14,917 bases of DNA, from NCBI GenBank assembly GCA_964386525.1, contig CAYLSO010000205.1, positions 1 to 14,917 of the forward strand. The letters run 5' to 3'. Source of the stretch: CAYLSO01 sp964386525 (GTDB lineage Bacteria > Eisenbacteria > RBG-16-71-46 > DASYSL01). The notes beneath the pieces were generated by a model. That model saw nothing but the letters and a program-made list of their open reading frames with translations. It was not told the origin of the DNA and searched no databases. A program made the translations under genes and the position numbers. This document shows positions 1 to 6,893 of the stretch, piece by piece. Each line of letters starts with the position of its first letter. Within the stretch, counting starts at the first letter, position 1.

Positions 1-226
1 TGCGCGCCCAGTCTTCCTGGCGGAGAACCGACCTCAGGATGGGCTTGAAGGAGACGTCGACGTAGGCGGCCAAGTCCAGCGCCTGCGCGGGGGACTCCTT
101 GCCCTGCGCATAGGCCGCGTCGAAGAACAGTCGCGTCTGCGGGCTCAGATGCACGAACGCCCAGAGCTCAGGCCAGGCCTCCCACGGATCACTGGCCCGG
201 GCGGTGCCGCAATAGGCTGACGTCAT
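1..226 (-). CDS. 3'-truncated hypothetical protein, possible exported/outer-membrane protein
   Basis: An open frame reads on the minus strand from an ATG at 226 to the window edge (75 codons, no stop). It begins MTSAYCGTARASDPWEAW and continues with WPELWAFVHLSP and FFDAAYAQGKES. The alternation of aromatic and charged residues, and a general likeness to uncharacterised beta-barrel proteins (DUF2490-like, from memory only), suggest an outer-membrane protein. The codons just before the ATG (VEILTSALI) remain open and, with TSAYCGTARA-S, would make a plausible signal-peptide core and cleavage site. The true start could therefore lie slightly upstream at a non-ATG codon, but no in-frame GTG or TTG and no good Shine-Dalgarno was found. 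The function is unknown. The frame is probably real; the family is a weak guess. Confidence 0.5.
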   Translation of the reverse strand, partial: MTSAYCGTARASDPWEAWPELWAFVHLSPQTRLFFDAAYAQGKESPAQALDLAAYVDVSFKPILRSVLRQEDWAR

Positions 227-625
227 GATGAGGGCCGAGGTCAGTATTTCGACCGTGCGGGTGGCGGGTCGCCGGCGCGTCCTTTCCCAACCCGGGCCTC
301 CTCGCATCCTTCCTCCTTGGCGTGGTCGGTCGGCGCCGGGGCACGAATCCCCGCTCGGGCCCCACACAAGTTTCGCCGGCTGCAGTCTATGCGACAACCT
401 CGCGGCATTCCACCGACAAGCGGGTACGGCACACGGCAAGTGATGGGGCGAGGAGCCTGAGACAGGCGCGGGTGGGAAGAGGCTGACTTGGTGGTTCTCG
501 TCAGGAATGAGATTCGGGACTCGTGCGACTGCCATGGTGCCTTGAGCGGCACCCCTCTCGCTGGGTTCGGTCCAGATTGCCCCGCCGTCTCGGGACCGAC
601 ACGCGGGATCGAATCACGCGGCGCC
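227..625. other. Intergenic stretch with no recognisable gene
   Basis: About 400 nt lie between the left-edge CDS and repeat copy 1. Open frames here are short, arginine/proline-rich and look like GC-rich noise. A small GGGG-loop-CCCC hairpin around 338-352 resembles a T-arm, but no tRNA can be built around it. I see no convincing gene, RNA or operator. Confidence 0.5.
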
Positions 626-695
626 GGGTGACGATTGGGTGACACACCAGAGTCCTCTCCTGTCCTCTTCTGTCCGCTCCTGTCCGGATCGAACG

Positions 696-731
696 AAGGG
701 CCTCCGTCGGTCCTCACCGACGGAGGCCCTT
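696..731 (-). terminator. Terminal hairpin of RNA copy 1
   Basis: AAGGGCCTCCGTCGGT pairs perfectly with its complement across a 4-nt loop (16 bp). On the minus strand it is followed by TTCGTTCG, a weak U-tract. The hairpin could also act on plus-strand transcripts or simply stabilise the RNA end. Confidence 0.55.
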
Positions 732-817
732 GTGATTCAACGTCTTCCCGGTTCGGGCGGCAAAGCGGTGTGCGTGGATTTCGAGACCGTCCAGTTCAAC
801 CGCTCCTGCACCTCTCC
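696..817 (-). ncRNA. tRNA-Ser(CGA) 5'-half-containing small RNA candidate, copy 1
   Basis: Read on the minus strand from 817, the unit starts with GGAGAGG (acceptor 5' strand), T8 G9, a D-stem CAG/CTG around GAGCGGTTGAA, then ACGGT and the loop CTCGAAA. This matches bacterial tRNA-Ser(CGA) position by position through residue 38. The sequence then departs with TCCACGCAC-ACCG, where CGGT/ACCG can re-pair around an enlarged loop. A small CCCG-AAC-CGGG hairpin and the terminal 16-bp hairpin follow. No T-arm or CCTCTCC 3' acceptor strand exists, so it is not a functional tRNA. The predicted length is about 122 nt. It could be a regulatory RNA, a tRNA pseudogene family or an attachment-site scar. 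Confidence 0.6.
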
Positions 818-827
818 AAGTCGGCAC

Positions 828-857
828 AAGATAGCTGGTTAAGGGGTATTCTCTCAA
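828..857 (-). promoter_or_regulatory. Sigma70-like promoter of RNA copy 1
   Basis: On the minus strand TTGAGA (857-852), an 18-nt spacer and TATCTT (833-828) stand 10 nt before G1 of the tRNA-like sequence. Boxes at the same place occur in all four copies although the spacer sequence differs. Confidence 0.55.
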
Positions 858-891
858 GCGCCCCGTCCCGCTTCTGGAGACGGATGCTCGC

Positions 892-3126
892 TCAGGGCTC
901 CAGGTTCATCTTCCGCAGCAGGACCTGATACGCCGGGTGGGATCGCATGAGATCGTAGCCCGGCTCCGCCTTGAGCGACAACACGAGCAGCAGATCATGC
1001 TCATCGACGCCCCGTGTCCACCACTCAAGAGCCTTCTCCAAGTCTCCCAGTCCGCGATGGACCATCGCGATGGAGGAACCCGGGACATAGCTCGAACGAC
1101 GCCGGGCCTCCAACTCTTCCAGCAGTTGCCGTGCTTCGACGGTCCGGCCGGCCAAACCGTAAGTTCTGCCCAGCACTCCCAGTGTCAACGCAGTGCCGCC
1201 CGAGAGCTCGTTCGCCTTCTCAGCCGTGGCCACCGCTTCGTCGAGCTGGCCGCATAGCGCGTAGGCGATCGAAAGGTACCAATAAGCCAGGTAGTAAGCC
1301 GGGCCCAACTCGATGGCGTGCCTCAGTTGCGCGATCGCTGGCTCGGATTGGCGCGTGGCGTGAAGGTTGTACCCCATGTGCGCGTTGTAGATTGGATCGA
1401 GCGGGTCCAGCTCCACGCCCCGCCTGATCTCGGCCAGGGCCTGTTCCACTCGGCCGAGTGCCTGAAGGTGCCAATTGGCGTAGTAGTATCGGACATCCGC
1501 GGACGAGGGATTCAGCTCCAGGGCGCGGCGGAATTCGCGCTCGGCTCCGGGCCAATCGAACTCCCCCGCGCCCAGGACGGCTCCCAACACGCCGTGCGCT
1601 TCGGCGATCGTGTCGTCGAGCCGGAGGGCCTCGAGCGCCGCCGACTTCGCCCGGGGGATGGCCTCTCGCGGATCCGTGAATCCGAAGAACGCACCCCACA
1701 GGTAGGACTCAGACAGCACGCGGTACGCCAGGGCGTAGTTCGGATCAAGCGCGATGGCCTGTTCACAGTACCGCCGGCCCGCCTCGCGTCCCTCCTGCGT
1801 CGCCTTCTGGAAATGATACCGGGCCCTCAAGCAGAGGTCGTAGGCGGCGAGGTTCTCCGTGTAGCGCTTGACCAGCGGGCGACCTTCCGTCAGCCGCAGC
1901 CGCAGTTTCTCGACGATGGCCTGCGAGATCTCGTCCTGGATGGCGAAGACGTCGGTCATCTCCCGGTCGAAGCGCTGGCTCCACAGGTGATACCCGTCGC
2001 TGGCCTTGACCAGCTGGGCGGTCACCCGCAGGCGGTTGCCCGCCCGGCGCACGCTGCCCTCCAGGATGTGCTCGACGTTGAGTCGCGCCCCGATCTCGCG
2101 GACGTCCTGCTCCTTGCCCCGAAAGGAGAACGCCGAGGTTCTCGCCATCACCCGCAGCCCCGGCACCTGGGTCAGGGCATCGATGATGTCCTCGGCCAGA
2201 CCATCGCTGAAATACTCGTTCTCGGGATCCCCGCTCATGTTCACGAATGGCAGCACCGCGATGGAGGGGGCACCGGCGGCGACCGGCGCGCGCGCCTCAC
2301 CATGCTCTGCGCCCGCCGCCAGCGCTGCGGCGAGCTCGGGTGCCGTGCGGAACCGATCCGCGGGTGTCTTGGCGAGCGCTCGCTGCAGCGCGGCCCCCAC
2401 TCCGGCCGGCACCGCCGGGCGCAGCTCGGCGATCGGCCGCGGCGCCGCGCTCAGGTGCTGGTGCACCAGGCTTTCCGCCGTCGGCCCGGTGAACGGCGGC
2501 TGCCCGGCCAGCATCTCGTACAGCACGCACCCGAGGCTATAGAGGTCCGTCCGACCGTCCAGGTTGCGGTCTCCAGCGGCTTGCTCGGGGCTCATGTAGG
2601 CTGGCGTGCCCACCGCCATCCCGGTCGCGGTCAGCGTCTCACCCGCCGATGCGGCGAGCGCCCGCGCGATGCCGAAGTCCGCCACCACCGCGTGCCCGCT
2701 CTCCAGCAGGATGTTCTCCGGCTTGACGTCGCGGTGCACCACGCCGCGGCTGTGGGCGTAACTGAGCGCATCCGCCACGTCGCGCGCGATGCGGAGCGCG
2801 TCCTCCACCGGGAGTTGCTTCTCGCGGGCCAGCCGCTGCCGCAGGGACTCCCCCTCGACGTAGGGCATGACGAAGTAGAGCCGGCCATCCGCGGACCCGG
2901 AATCGTGGACCGGCAGGATGTGAGGATGGGTAAGCTGGGCCGCGATCTCGATCTCGCGCAGGAAGCGGTCGGGACCGAGCGCAGCGGCAGCCTCGGGGCT
3001 GAGGACCTTGATCGCCACCTGGCGGCGGTGCCTGGGATCCTCCGCGAGATACACCTCCCCCATCCCTCCGGCGCCCAGGCGGGAGAGGATCCTGTAGGGC
3101 CCGAGAGCGGTGCCGGCGGCCAGCAT
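892..3126 (-). CDS. Ser/Thr protein kinase with TolB-like domain and TPR repeats (744 aa)
   Basis: A cytoplasmic Hanks-type kinase that should phosphorylate Ser/Thr on unknown partners. Residues 12-270 are the kinase: Gly-loop GAGGMGEVY (18-26), K40, HRD 131-133 with K135 and N138, DFG 150-152 and SPE 179-181. All catalytic residues are present. Residues 288-407 (SIAVLPFVNMSGDPE to QDEISQAIVEKL) are the TolB_N/FlgO-like domain seen next to TPRs in kinases, CadC-like regulators and adenylate cyclases. Residues about 424-740 are TPR-type helical repeats with ALxLDP/LNP motifs. No membrane segment is seen. I chose the ATG at 3126 because it gives the conserved MLAAGTALGPYRIL start and overlaps the upstream kinase stop as TGATG, implying translational coupling; the frame stays open further upstream, but that part is antisense-like. 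The substrate is unknown. Confidence 0.93.
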   Translation of the reverse strand: MLAAGTALGPYRILSRLGAGGMGEVYLAEDPRHRRQVAIKVLSPEAAAALGPDRFLREIEIAAQLTHPHILPVHDSGSADGRLYFVMPYVEGESLRQRLAREKQLPVEDALRIARDVADALSYAHSRGVVHRDVKPENILLESGHAVVADFGIARALAASAGETLTATGMAVGTPAYMSPEQAAGDRNLDGRTDLYSLGCVLYEMLAGQPPFTGPTAESLVHQHLSAAPRPIAELRPAVPAGVGAALQRALAKTPADRFRTAPELAAALAAGAEHGEARAPVAAGAPSIAVLPFVNMSGDPENEYFSDGLAEDIIDALTQVPGLRVMARTSAFSFRGKEQDVREIGARLNVEHILEGSVRRAGNRLRVTAQLVKASDGYHLWSQRFDREMTDVFAIQDEISQAIVEKLRLRLTEGRPLVKRYTENLAAYDLCLRARYHFQKATQEGREAGRRYCEQAIALDPNYALAYRVLSESYLWGAFFGFTDPREAIPRAKSAALEALRLDDTIAEAHGVLGAVLGAGEFDWPGAEREFRRALELNPSSADVRYYYANWHLQALGRVEQALAEIRRGVELDPLDPIYNAHMGYNLHATRQSEPAIAQLRHAIELGPAYYLAYWYLSIAYALCGQLDEAVATAEKANELSGGTALTLGVLGRTYGLAGRTVEARQLLEELEARRRSSYVPGSSIAMVHRGLGDLEKALEWWTRGVDEHDLLLVLSLKAEPGYDLMRSHPAYQVLLRKMNLEP

Positions 3127-5807
3127 CAGGGCTCTCTCAACGCAGCGGTCCAGTTCATCTCGATGGTGATCGTCGAGGCCGACGCCTGGCTCGCGGGTAC
3201 AGCCACAAGCACGCGCTGGCCATCCCGGGTGATATCCGCCCACAACCAGCCTGCTGGCAACTGGAAGAGCTTGTGCGGCGTGCCGGCCTTGAACGTGGGA
3301 GTCGTCTGCACGTCCACCGCCATGAGCGTCAGGCAATCCGCTCCAAAGTAGATCAGCTCACGCCCGTCGCGCACCCACCATGCTTCGAGTGTGAGTCCGG
3401 CGCCCTCGGTGGACACCTGGTACTTGCTGCCCGGAGTCGGGAACGATTGCACGTAGACCTCCCACTTCCCGGATTCGTCGCAGAAGTAGGCCATCCAGCG
3501 GCCGTCCGGCGAGATCGTTCCCCAGCGCTCGTTGAAGGAGGTGGACAAGTAGGTCGTCGGCTTGTGGCCACCTTCCGTGGGAAGCAGCCACAGGTCCCAT
3601 CCCGTGCGCGGCTGCGGTTCGTCATAGACGAGGAGCCGTCCGTCAGGCGACCACTGGGAGAGGTTGTTGAACAGCCCGCTCGCGGCCAGCAGCGGCCGTT
3701 CTGGGCCCGCCCCCCGTACCGCCTTCACGTAGATATCCGCAGGTCCCGACCCGCTCGACGAGAAGGCGATCTGGCTACCGTCCGGGGACCACATCGCGCC
3801 TCCGCTGACAGATGCCCTGAAGGTGAAGCGCGTGGGAACGGGCCGGTCCAGGTCCACAAGCCAGAGGTCCGTGACGGACGCGGAACTCGAGCGGCCCACG
3901 CAAAGCCGCTTGCCGTCGGGTGAAAGCCGTACTTCGTCGTAGCGTCCGGGCGGAACCGGGATTGTGCCGGCCGGGCGGCCCAGCCGGTCGAACCACTTGA
4001 GTTCGGTGTTCGGGAGCCCCGCCCCGACGTGGGCCATGACCCCGTTGTCCGAAGCGGTCACCCTCTGCACTCCGGCGAAGTAGGGGTACGGCAGCGGAGC
4101 CTCCCCCGCAGTGATGGGCTGGCCTGTGAACGACAGCCGACGGACATCGAACCTCTGCGCCACGAGGGAGGCGCCGCGGACATAGAGCAAGTAGCCGGGT
4201 GCGGCGTACGTCGGTGCGGCGCCCGCGCTGACGATGAACTTCCTGGCTTGCGAGTCGAGGGAGCCTGCGTAGGCGTCGAAGCTACCCTCCCGCCCGGGCA
4301 GGGCGACGAACATGAAACGTCGTCCGTCGGGGAGGAAGCACGGCCAGCGGTGTCCCGTCTCGCGACGGGTCGTGTCGAGGCTCGTGACCTGGACCGGCGT
4401 CCCGCCACTCCCGGAGACGCGGAACAGCGGCCCGACGGCGTCGGGCGCGAACACGATCACGCCGTCACGGCTCCAGCTCGCGCCCCGGCCGTCGCGAGCG
4501 TCGCACAGTGCCTCGGGGGTGCCGCCCGCTGCCGGGGTCCTCTTGAGCTTGCCGCCGGCAAAGAAGCCAATGAAGCGACTGTCGGGCGACCAGAAGGGAA
4601 GAAAGCCGTCCTCGGTTCCGATCAGCTCCCGCGGCGCGAGAGAATCGAGCGGGCGGACCCAAATCCGGATCGTCCTCGCGGAGTCCACCGCCACGAATGC
4701 CAACGTCCGTCCGTCGGGTGAGATGGCCGACTGCCCGGAGTTGACGGCCAGCGTGACGTTCTCGGGAGCGGCAATGGAGAACCGGGTCACGGCCGATTGC
4801 GGGCCCCGGGGCAGCCGCCGGGGCACCGTGGCGATGGCGATCGCCACCAGCACAGCCGCCAGCAGCGCCGCGCCCCAGAGCAGGCGCTCGCGGCTCTTGA
4901 TGTGCGCGCCGCGGTCGGCCCCGGACACGAGCGGCACGCCGGCCTGCGAGCCCGCATCGCGGACCCACGCCAGCTCACGCGCCAGGTCGCCGGCGCTCTG
5001 CCAACGGTCGTCCGGGTCCTTGGCCAGGCACTGCCGGACCAGCCGCTCGAGAGCCGGCGGGCTCAGCGGCGCCAGCTCCATGATGGAGCACGGCTCGTCC
5101 TTCATGATGGCGCTGATCAGGCTCGCCTGGCTCTGGCCCTCGAACGCCGCCTTTCCCGTCGCCATCTCGTAGAGCATGCAGCCCAGCGCCCAGAGGTCGG
5201 ACCGGGCGTCCGCCTCCTTCCCCTCGAGCTGCTCCGGCGCCATGTACTGGAAGGTGCCGACGATCGTCCCCTCCGCCGTCAGCGGCCGGCTCATGGTCGG
5301 CGACTCGGGCTCGGAACCGGCCACCGGGGCCGGCCTGGCGGGGCGCGCCAGACCGAAGTCCATCAGCTTGGCTCCGGCCTTGGTCAGCATCACGTTGCCG
5401 GGCTTCAGGTCCCGGTGCACGACGCCTGCCCGGTGCGCGCGGGCCAGCGCATCGGCGATCTGCCCCCCGAGAGAGAGCACCTCGGCCACCGGTAGCGGGC
5501 CCTTCTCCAGCCGGCGGGCGAGGGTCTCGCCCTCGAGCAGCTCCATCACCAGGTAGTCCGTCCCCTCGTGGTGACCCACGTCGTGGAGCGTGCAGATGTG
5601 AGGATGGTTGAGCTGGGAGATGGTGCGCGCCTCGCGCTCGAAGCGGGCGCGCACCTCGGGCGTGGCGGCCAGGTGCGGGGCCAGCACCTTGACGGCCACA
5701 TCGCGGCCGAGACGGCTGTCATGAGCGCGATAGACCTCGCCCATCCCGCCGGCCCCCAGCGGGGCGAGGATCTTGTAGGGTCCGAGGGTGGTACCGGCGG
5801 CCAGCAT
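3126..5807 (-). CDS. Membrane-anchored Ser/Thr protein kinase with PD40/WD40-like beta-propeller (893 aa)
   Basis: Residues 12-280 form a Hanks-type kinase: GAGGMGEVY (18-26), K40, probable helix-C E59, HRDLKPGN (131-138), DFG 150-152 and MAPE 189-192, so it should be active. A single transmembrane segment (about 309-328, LLWGAALLAAVLVAIAIATV) follows. The C-terminal half carries at least six PD40 motifs of the type SPDGRxLAF (near 363, 407, 492, 629, 674, 720 and 766), predicting a TolB-like propeller outside the cytoplasmic membrane that may sense a ligand or envelope partner. It is the first gene of a two-gene operon; its TGA overlaps the ATG of the next kinase by one base. Its first residues MLAAGTTLGPYKIL nearly repeat those of the downstream kinase, pointing to duplication of the kinase module. 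Ligand and targets are unknown. Confidence 0.93.
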   Translation of the reverse strand: MLAAGTTLGPYKILAPLGAGGMGEVYRAHDSRLGRDVAVKVLAPHLAATPEVRARFEREARTISQLNHPHICTLHDVGHHEGTDYLVMELLEGETLARRLEKGPLPVAEVLSLGGQIADALARAHRAGVVHRDLKPGNVMLTKAGAKLMDFGLARPARPAPVAGSEPESPTMSRPLTAEGTIVGTFQYMAPEQLEGKEADARSDLWALGCMLYEMATGKAAFEGQSQASLISAIMKDEPCSIMELAPLSPPALERLVRQCLAKDPDDRWQSAGDLARELAWVRDAGSQAGVPLVSGADRGAHIKSRERLLWGAALLAAVLVAIAIATVPRRLPRGPQSAVTRFSIAAPENVTLAVNSGQSAISPDGRTLAFVAVDSARTIRIWVRPLDSLAPRELIGTEDGFLPFWSPDSRFIGFFAGGKLKRTPAAGGTPEALCDARDGRGASWSRDGVIVFAPDAVGPLFRVSGSGGTPVQVTSLDTTRRETGHRWPCFLPDGRRFMFVALPGREGSFDAYAGSLDSQARKFIVSAGAAPTYAAPGYLLYVRGASLVAQRFDVRRLSFTGQPITAGEAPLPYPYFAGVQRVTASDNGVMAHVGAGLPNTELKWFDRLGRPAGTIPVPPGRYDEVRLSPDGKRLCVGRSSSASVTDLWLVDLDRPVPTRFTFRASVSGGAMWSPDGSQIAFSSSGSGPADIYVKAVRGAGPERPLLAASGLFNNLSQWSPDGRLLVYDEPQPRTGWDLWLLPTEGGHKPTTYLSTSFNERWGTISPDGRWMAYFCDESGKWEVYVQSFPTPGSKYQVSTEGAGLTLEAWWVRDGRELIYFGADCLTLMAVDVQTTPTFKAGTPHKLFQLPAGWLWADITRDGQRVLVAVPASQASASTITIEMNWTAALREP

Positions 5808-5862
5808 CGGCTATCCCCCGCTTGCCCGCCCTCAGGCCAGGTGGGTTAGGCAGGCCGCGAAG

Positions 5863-5891
5863 ACACTACACCCGGGCGGGGTGGCATCCAA
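5863..5891 (-). promoter_or_regulatory. Possible promoter of the two-kinase operon
   Basis: On the minus strand TTGGAT (5891-5886), 17 nt, then TAGTGT (5868-5863). This would give a leader of about 50 nt before the ATG at 5807. The fit is moderate; upstream RNA copy 2 fires in the same direction and could also read through. Confidence 0.35.
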
Positions 5892-5936
5892 GCGCGTCTC
5901 GGGCGGGTCCTAGAGCGCAGGTCCAGGCCGGAGGCC

Positions 5937-5960
5937 ATCGCTGCCTTGATCGCTGCCTTG
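5937..5960. repeat. 12-bp tandem duplication at the edge of repeat copy 2
   Basis: ATCGCTGCCTTG occurs twice in a row (5937-5948 and 5949-5960), directly abutting the start of repeat copy 2. The other copies do not show it. It could be replication slippage or a target-site-like scar. Confidence 0.8.
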
Positions 5961-6027
5961 GGTGACGATTGGGTGACACACCGGAGTCCGCTCCTGTCCT
6001 CTTCTCCTCTTCTGTCCGGATCAAACG

Positions 6028-6063
6028 AAGGGCCCCCGCCGGCAGTAAGCGACGGAGGCCCTT
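6028..6063 (-). terminator. Terminal hairpin of RNA copy 2
   Basis: The stem begins AAGGGCC and ends GGGCCCTT, followed by CGTTTG on the minus strand. Relative to copy 1 several pairs change between G-C and G-U without losing pairing. Confidence 0.5.
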
Positions 6064-6149
6064 GCGATTCAACGTCTTCCCGGTTCGGGCGCCAAAACGG
6101 TGTCAGTGGATTTCGAGACCGTCCAGTTCAACCGCTCCTGCACCTCTCC
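6028..6149 (-). ncRNA. tRNA-Ser(CGA) 5'-half-containing small RNA candidate, copy 2
   Basis: The minus-strand unit starts at G1 (6149) and spans about 122 nt. The acceptor 5' strand, D-arm and CTCGAAA loop are identical to copy 1. In this copy ACGGT (residues 27-31) can pair fully with ACCGT located after the loop plus an extra TCCACTGAC, as if 9 nt had been inserted 3' of the anticodon. CCCG-AAC-CGGG follows, where a tRNA-Ser variable arm would be, but no T-arm or 3' acceptor strand can be found. Confidence 0.6.
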
Positions 6150-6159
6150 AGTCGGTGAG

Positions 6160-6188
6160 TTTGTAACAAGTTAGGGGCCATTTGGCAA
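6160..6188 (-). promoter_or_regulatory. Sigma70-like promoter of RNA copy 2
   Basis: TTGCCA (6188-6183), 17 nt, TACAAA (6165-6160), then 10 nt to G1 at 6149. This is the best promoter of the four by match to consensus. Confidence 0.65.
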
Positions 6189-6240
6189 TCCGGCAGTCCC
6201 CTCGACGGCCGCGCGCTCCCCTTGGTCTCGGGAAAAGCCC

Positions 6241-6268
6241 TTTCCACCTTACGCAATCTGCGTACAAT
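6241..6268 (+). promoter_or_regulatory. Promoter of the antitoxin-toxin operon
   Basis: A TACAAT -10 box (6263-6268) is preceded by a weak -35, TTTCCA (6241-6246), at 16 nt. The predicted transcription start, about 7 nt beyond the -10 box, falls at roughly 6275-6279, on or just before the ATG at 6279, so the mRNA may be leaderless. Confidence 0.55.
6250..6264 (+). promoter_or_regulatory. Operator 1: TACGCA-ATC-TGCGTA
   Basis: A perfect 6-bp inverted repeat with a 3-nt centre lies between the -35 and -10 boxes and overlaps the -10 by two bases. It is probably bound by the winged-helix domain of the product encoded immediately downstream. Confidence 0.7.
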
Positions 6269-6270
6269 CG

Positions 6271-6285
6271 TACGCAACATGCGTA
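6271..6285 (+). promoter_or_regulatory. Operator 2: TACGCA-ACA-TGCGTA
   Basis: The same arms as operator 1, centred 21 bp downstream (6278 against 6257), which is two helical turns and so places both sites on one DNA face. It covers the predicted transcription start and the ATG at 6279. Confidence 0.7.
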
Positions 6286-6893
6286 AGCCACGATCCGCCA
6301 TCGATGCGCTCATCCCGCGTACCCGGCAGCGACTGCTGGCCGCGACTCTGCTCGATCCCAGCCGTTGGTGGTATCTGAGCGACCTCGCGAAACACCTTGG
6401 GGTTCGCCCCTCCAGCCTCCAGCGCGAGCTGACTTCCCTCGTGGCTGCCGGCATCCTCAGCCGCAAGCGCGAAGGCAATCGGGTCTACTACAAGGCGAAT
6501 GACGACTCCCCCTTGCTTTCCGATCTGCAAGGACTCCTAGCGAAGACAGCAGGCCTGGTCGACGTCCTGCGTGAATCTCTTCGCGGGATGGTGCGGGGCA
6601 TCGAGCTGGCGTTCGTCTACGGCTCGCTGGCCCGCGGAGGCGAGCGCCCGGGGAGTGACGTCGATCTGTTGATCGTGGGACGGGCTCCTCTCACCGAGCT
6701 CTCTCCCCGGCTCCGCCGTGCCGAGGCTCGGTTGGGTCGAGAGGTGAGCGTGACGACCTTTGCGCCTGAAGAGTTTTCAGCTAAGGCCAGGGCTGGCAAT
6801 CACTTCCTTCGTGCGGTGCTGAAACGCGAGAAGTTGTTCGTGGTGGGAGATCAGCGTGTCTTGGAAGACACTCTCCGCTCACGGGCGCGTTGA
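6279..6893 (+). CDS. Winged-helix/nucleotidyltransferase fusion, probable MNT-type antitoxin (204 aa)
   Basis: The N-terminal part (about 16-74) is a winged helix-turn-helix (YLSDLAKHLGVRPSSLQREL, then a wing REGNRVYYKAN). The C-terminal part is a minimal nucleotidyltransferase with GS-x10-DxD (G115, S116, D127, D129) and the family ending GREVSVTTFAPEEF / NHFLRAVLKREKLFVVGD. In MntA-type antitoxins this fold modifies a HEPN toxin with nucleotides; here a third acidic residue is not obvious, as in related HTH-NTase proteins. I preferred the ATG at 6279 to the ATG at 6222, because the -10 box and both operators lie between them. The toxin-like gene overlaps its 3' end by 38 nt. The DNA-binding domain and the paired operators predict autoregulation. 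A role other than antitoxin remains possible. Confidence 0.85.
   Translation: MRKPRSAIDALIPRTRQRLLAATLLDPSRWWYLSDLAKHLGVRPSSLQRELTSLVAAGILSRKREGNRVYYKANDDSPLLSDLQGLLAKTAGLVDVLRESLRGMVRGIELAFVYGSLARGGERPGSDVDLLIVGRAPLTELSPRLRRAEARLGREVSVTTFAPEEFSAKARAGNHFLRAVLKREKLFVVGDQRVLEDTLRSRAR

Larger units (their letters stand above)
626..857 (-). repeat. Dispersed tRNA-Ser-derived repeat, copy 1
   Basis: This is the first of four dispersed direct copies of about 230 bp (others at 5960, 9864 and about 13762). In plus-strand order it contains GGGTGACGATTGGGTGACAC, a pyrimidine-rich run of 10-nt units based on CTCCTGTCC, a perfect 16-bp hairpin (696-731), a conserved spacer, the complement of the tRNA-Ser 5' half (ending at 817) and a minus-strand promoter. 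It lies just beyond the 3' end of the 744-residue kinase gene. Copies 1 to 3 are nearly identical over most of their length, including the flanks of the RNA-like part. Confidence 0.9.
5960..6188 (-). repeat. Dispersed tRNA-Ser-derived repeat, copy 2
   Basis: Same architecture and orientation as copy 1, with small substitutions concentrated in the hairpin loop and in two or three positions of the spacer. It lies between the kinase operon (minus) and the toxin-antitoxin operon (plus), so its minus-strand promoter is divergent from the antitoxin promoter. Confidence 0.9.

Noticed and set aside
330..370. T-arm-like hairpin suggesting a tRNA
   Set aside because: The loop lacks the TTC core, no matching acceptor or anticodon arm can be placed around it on either strand.
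696..817. Complete tRNA-Ser gene in the repeat copies
   Set aside because: The 5' half fits well, but after the anticodon loop there is no T-arm and no strand complementary to GGAGAGG. A TTGAATC stretch in the spacer is a poor T-loop without a pairing stem.
1318..3351. Long plus-strand open frame of 677 codons antisense to the TPR kinase gene
   Set aside because: It lies fully opposite a kinase gene with all catalytic motifs. Its translation has no recognisable domain and is an Arg/Gly/His-rich GC-driven shadow.
6028..6149. Group I intron in the tRNA anticodon loop
   Set aside because: The non-tRNA part is only about 80 nt, far too short for an intron core, and no 3' exon follows.
6222..6278. 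Upstream ATG at 6222 as start of the HTH-nucleotidyltransferase
   Set aside because: It would place the -10 box and both operators inside the coding region; the extra 19 residues are not part of the conserved domain.
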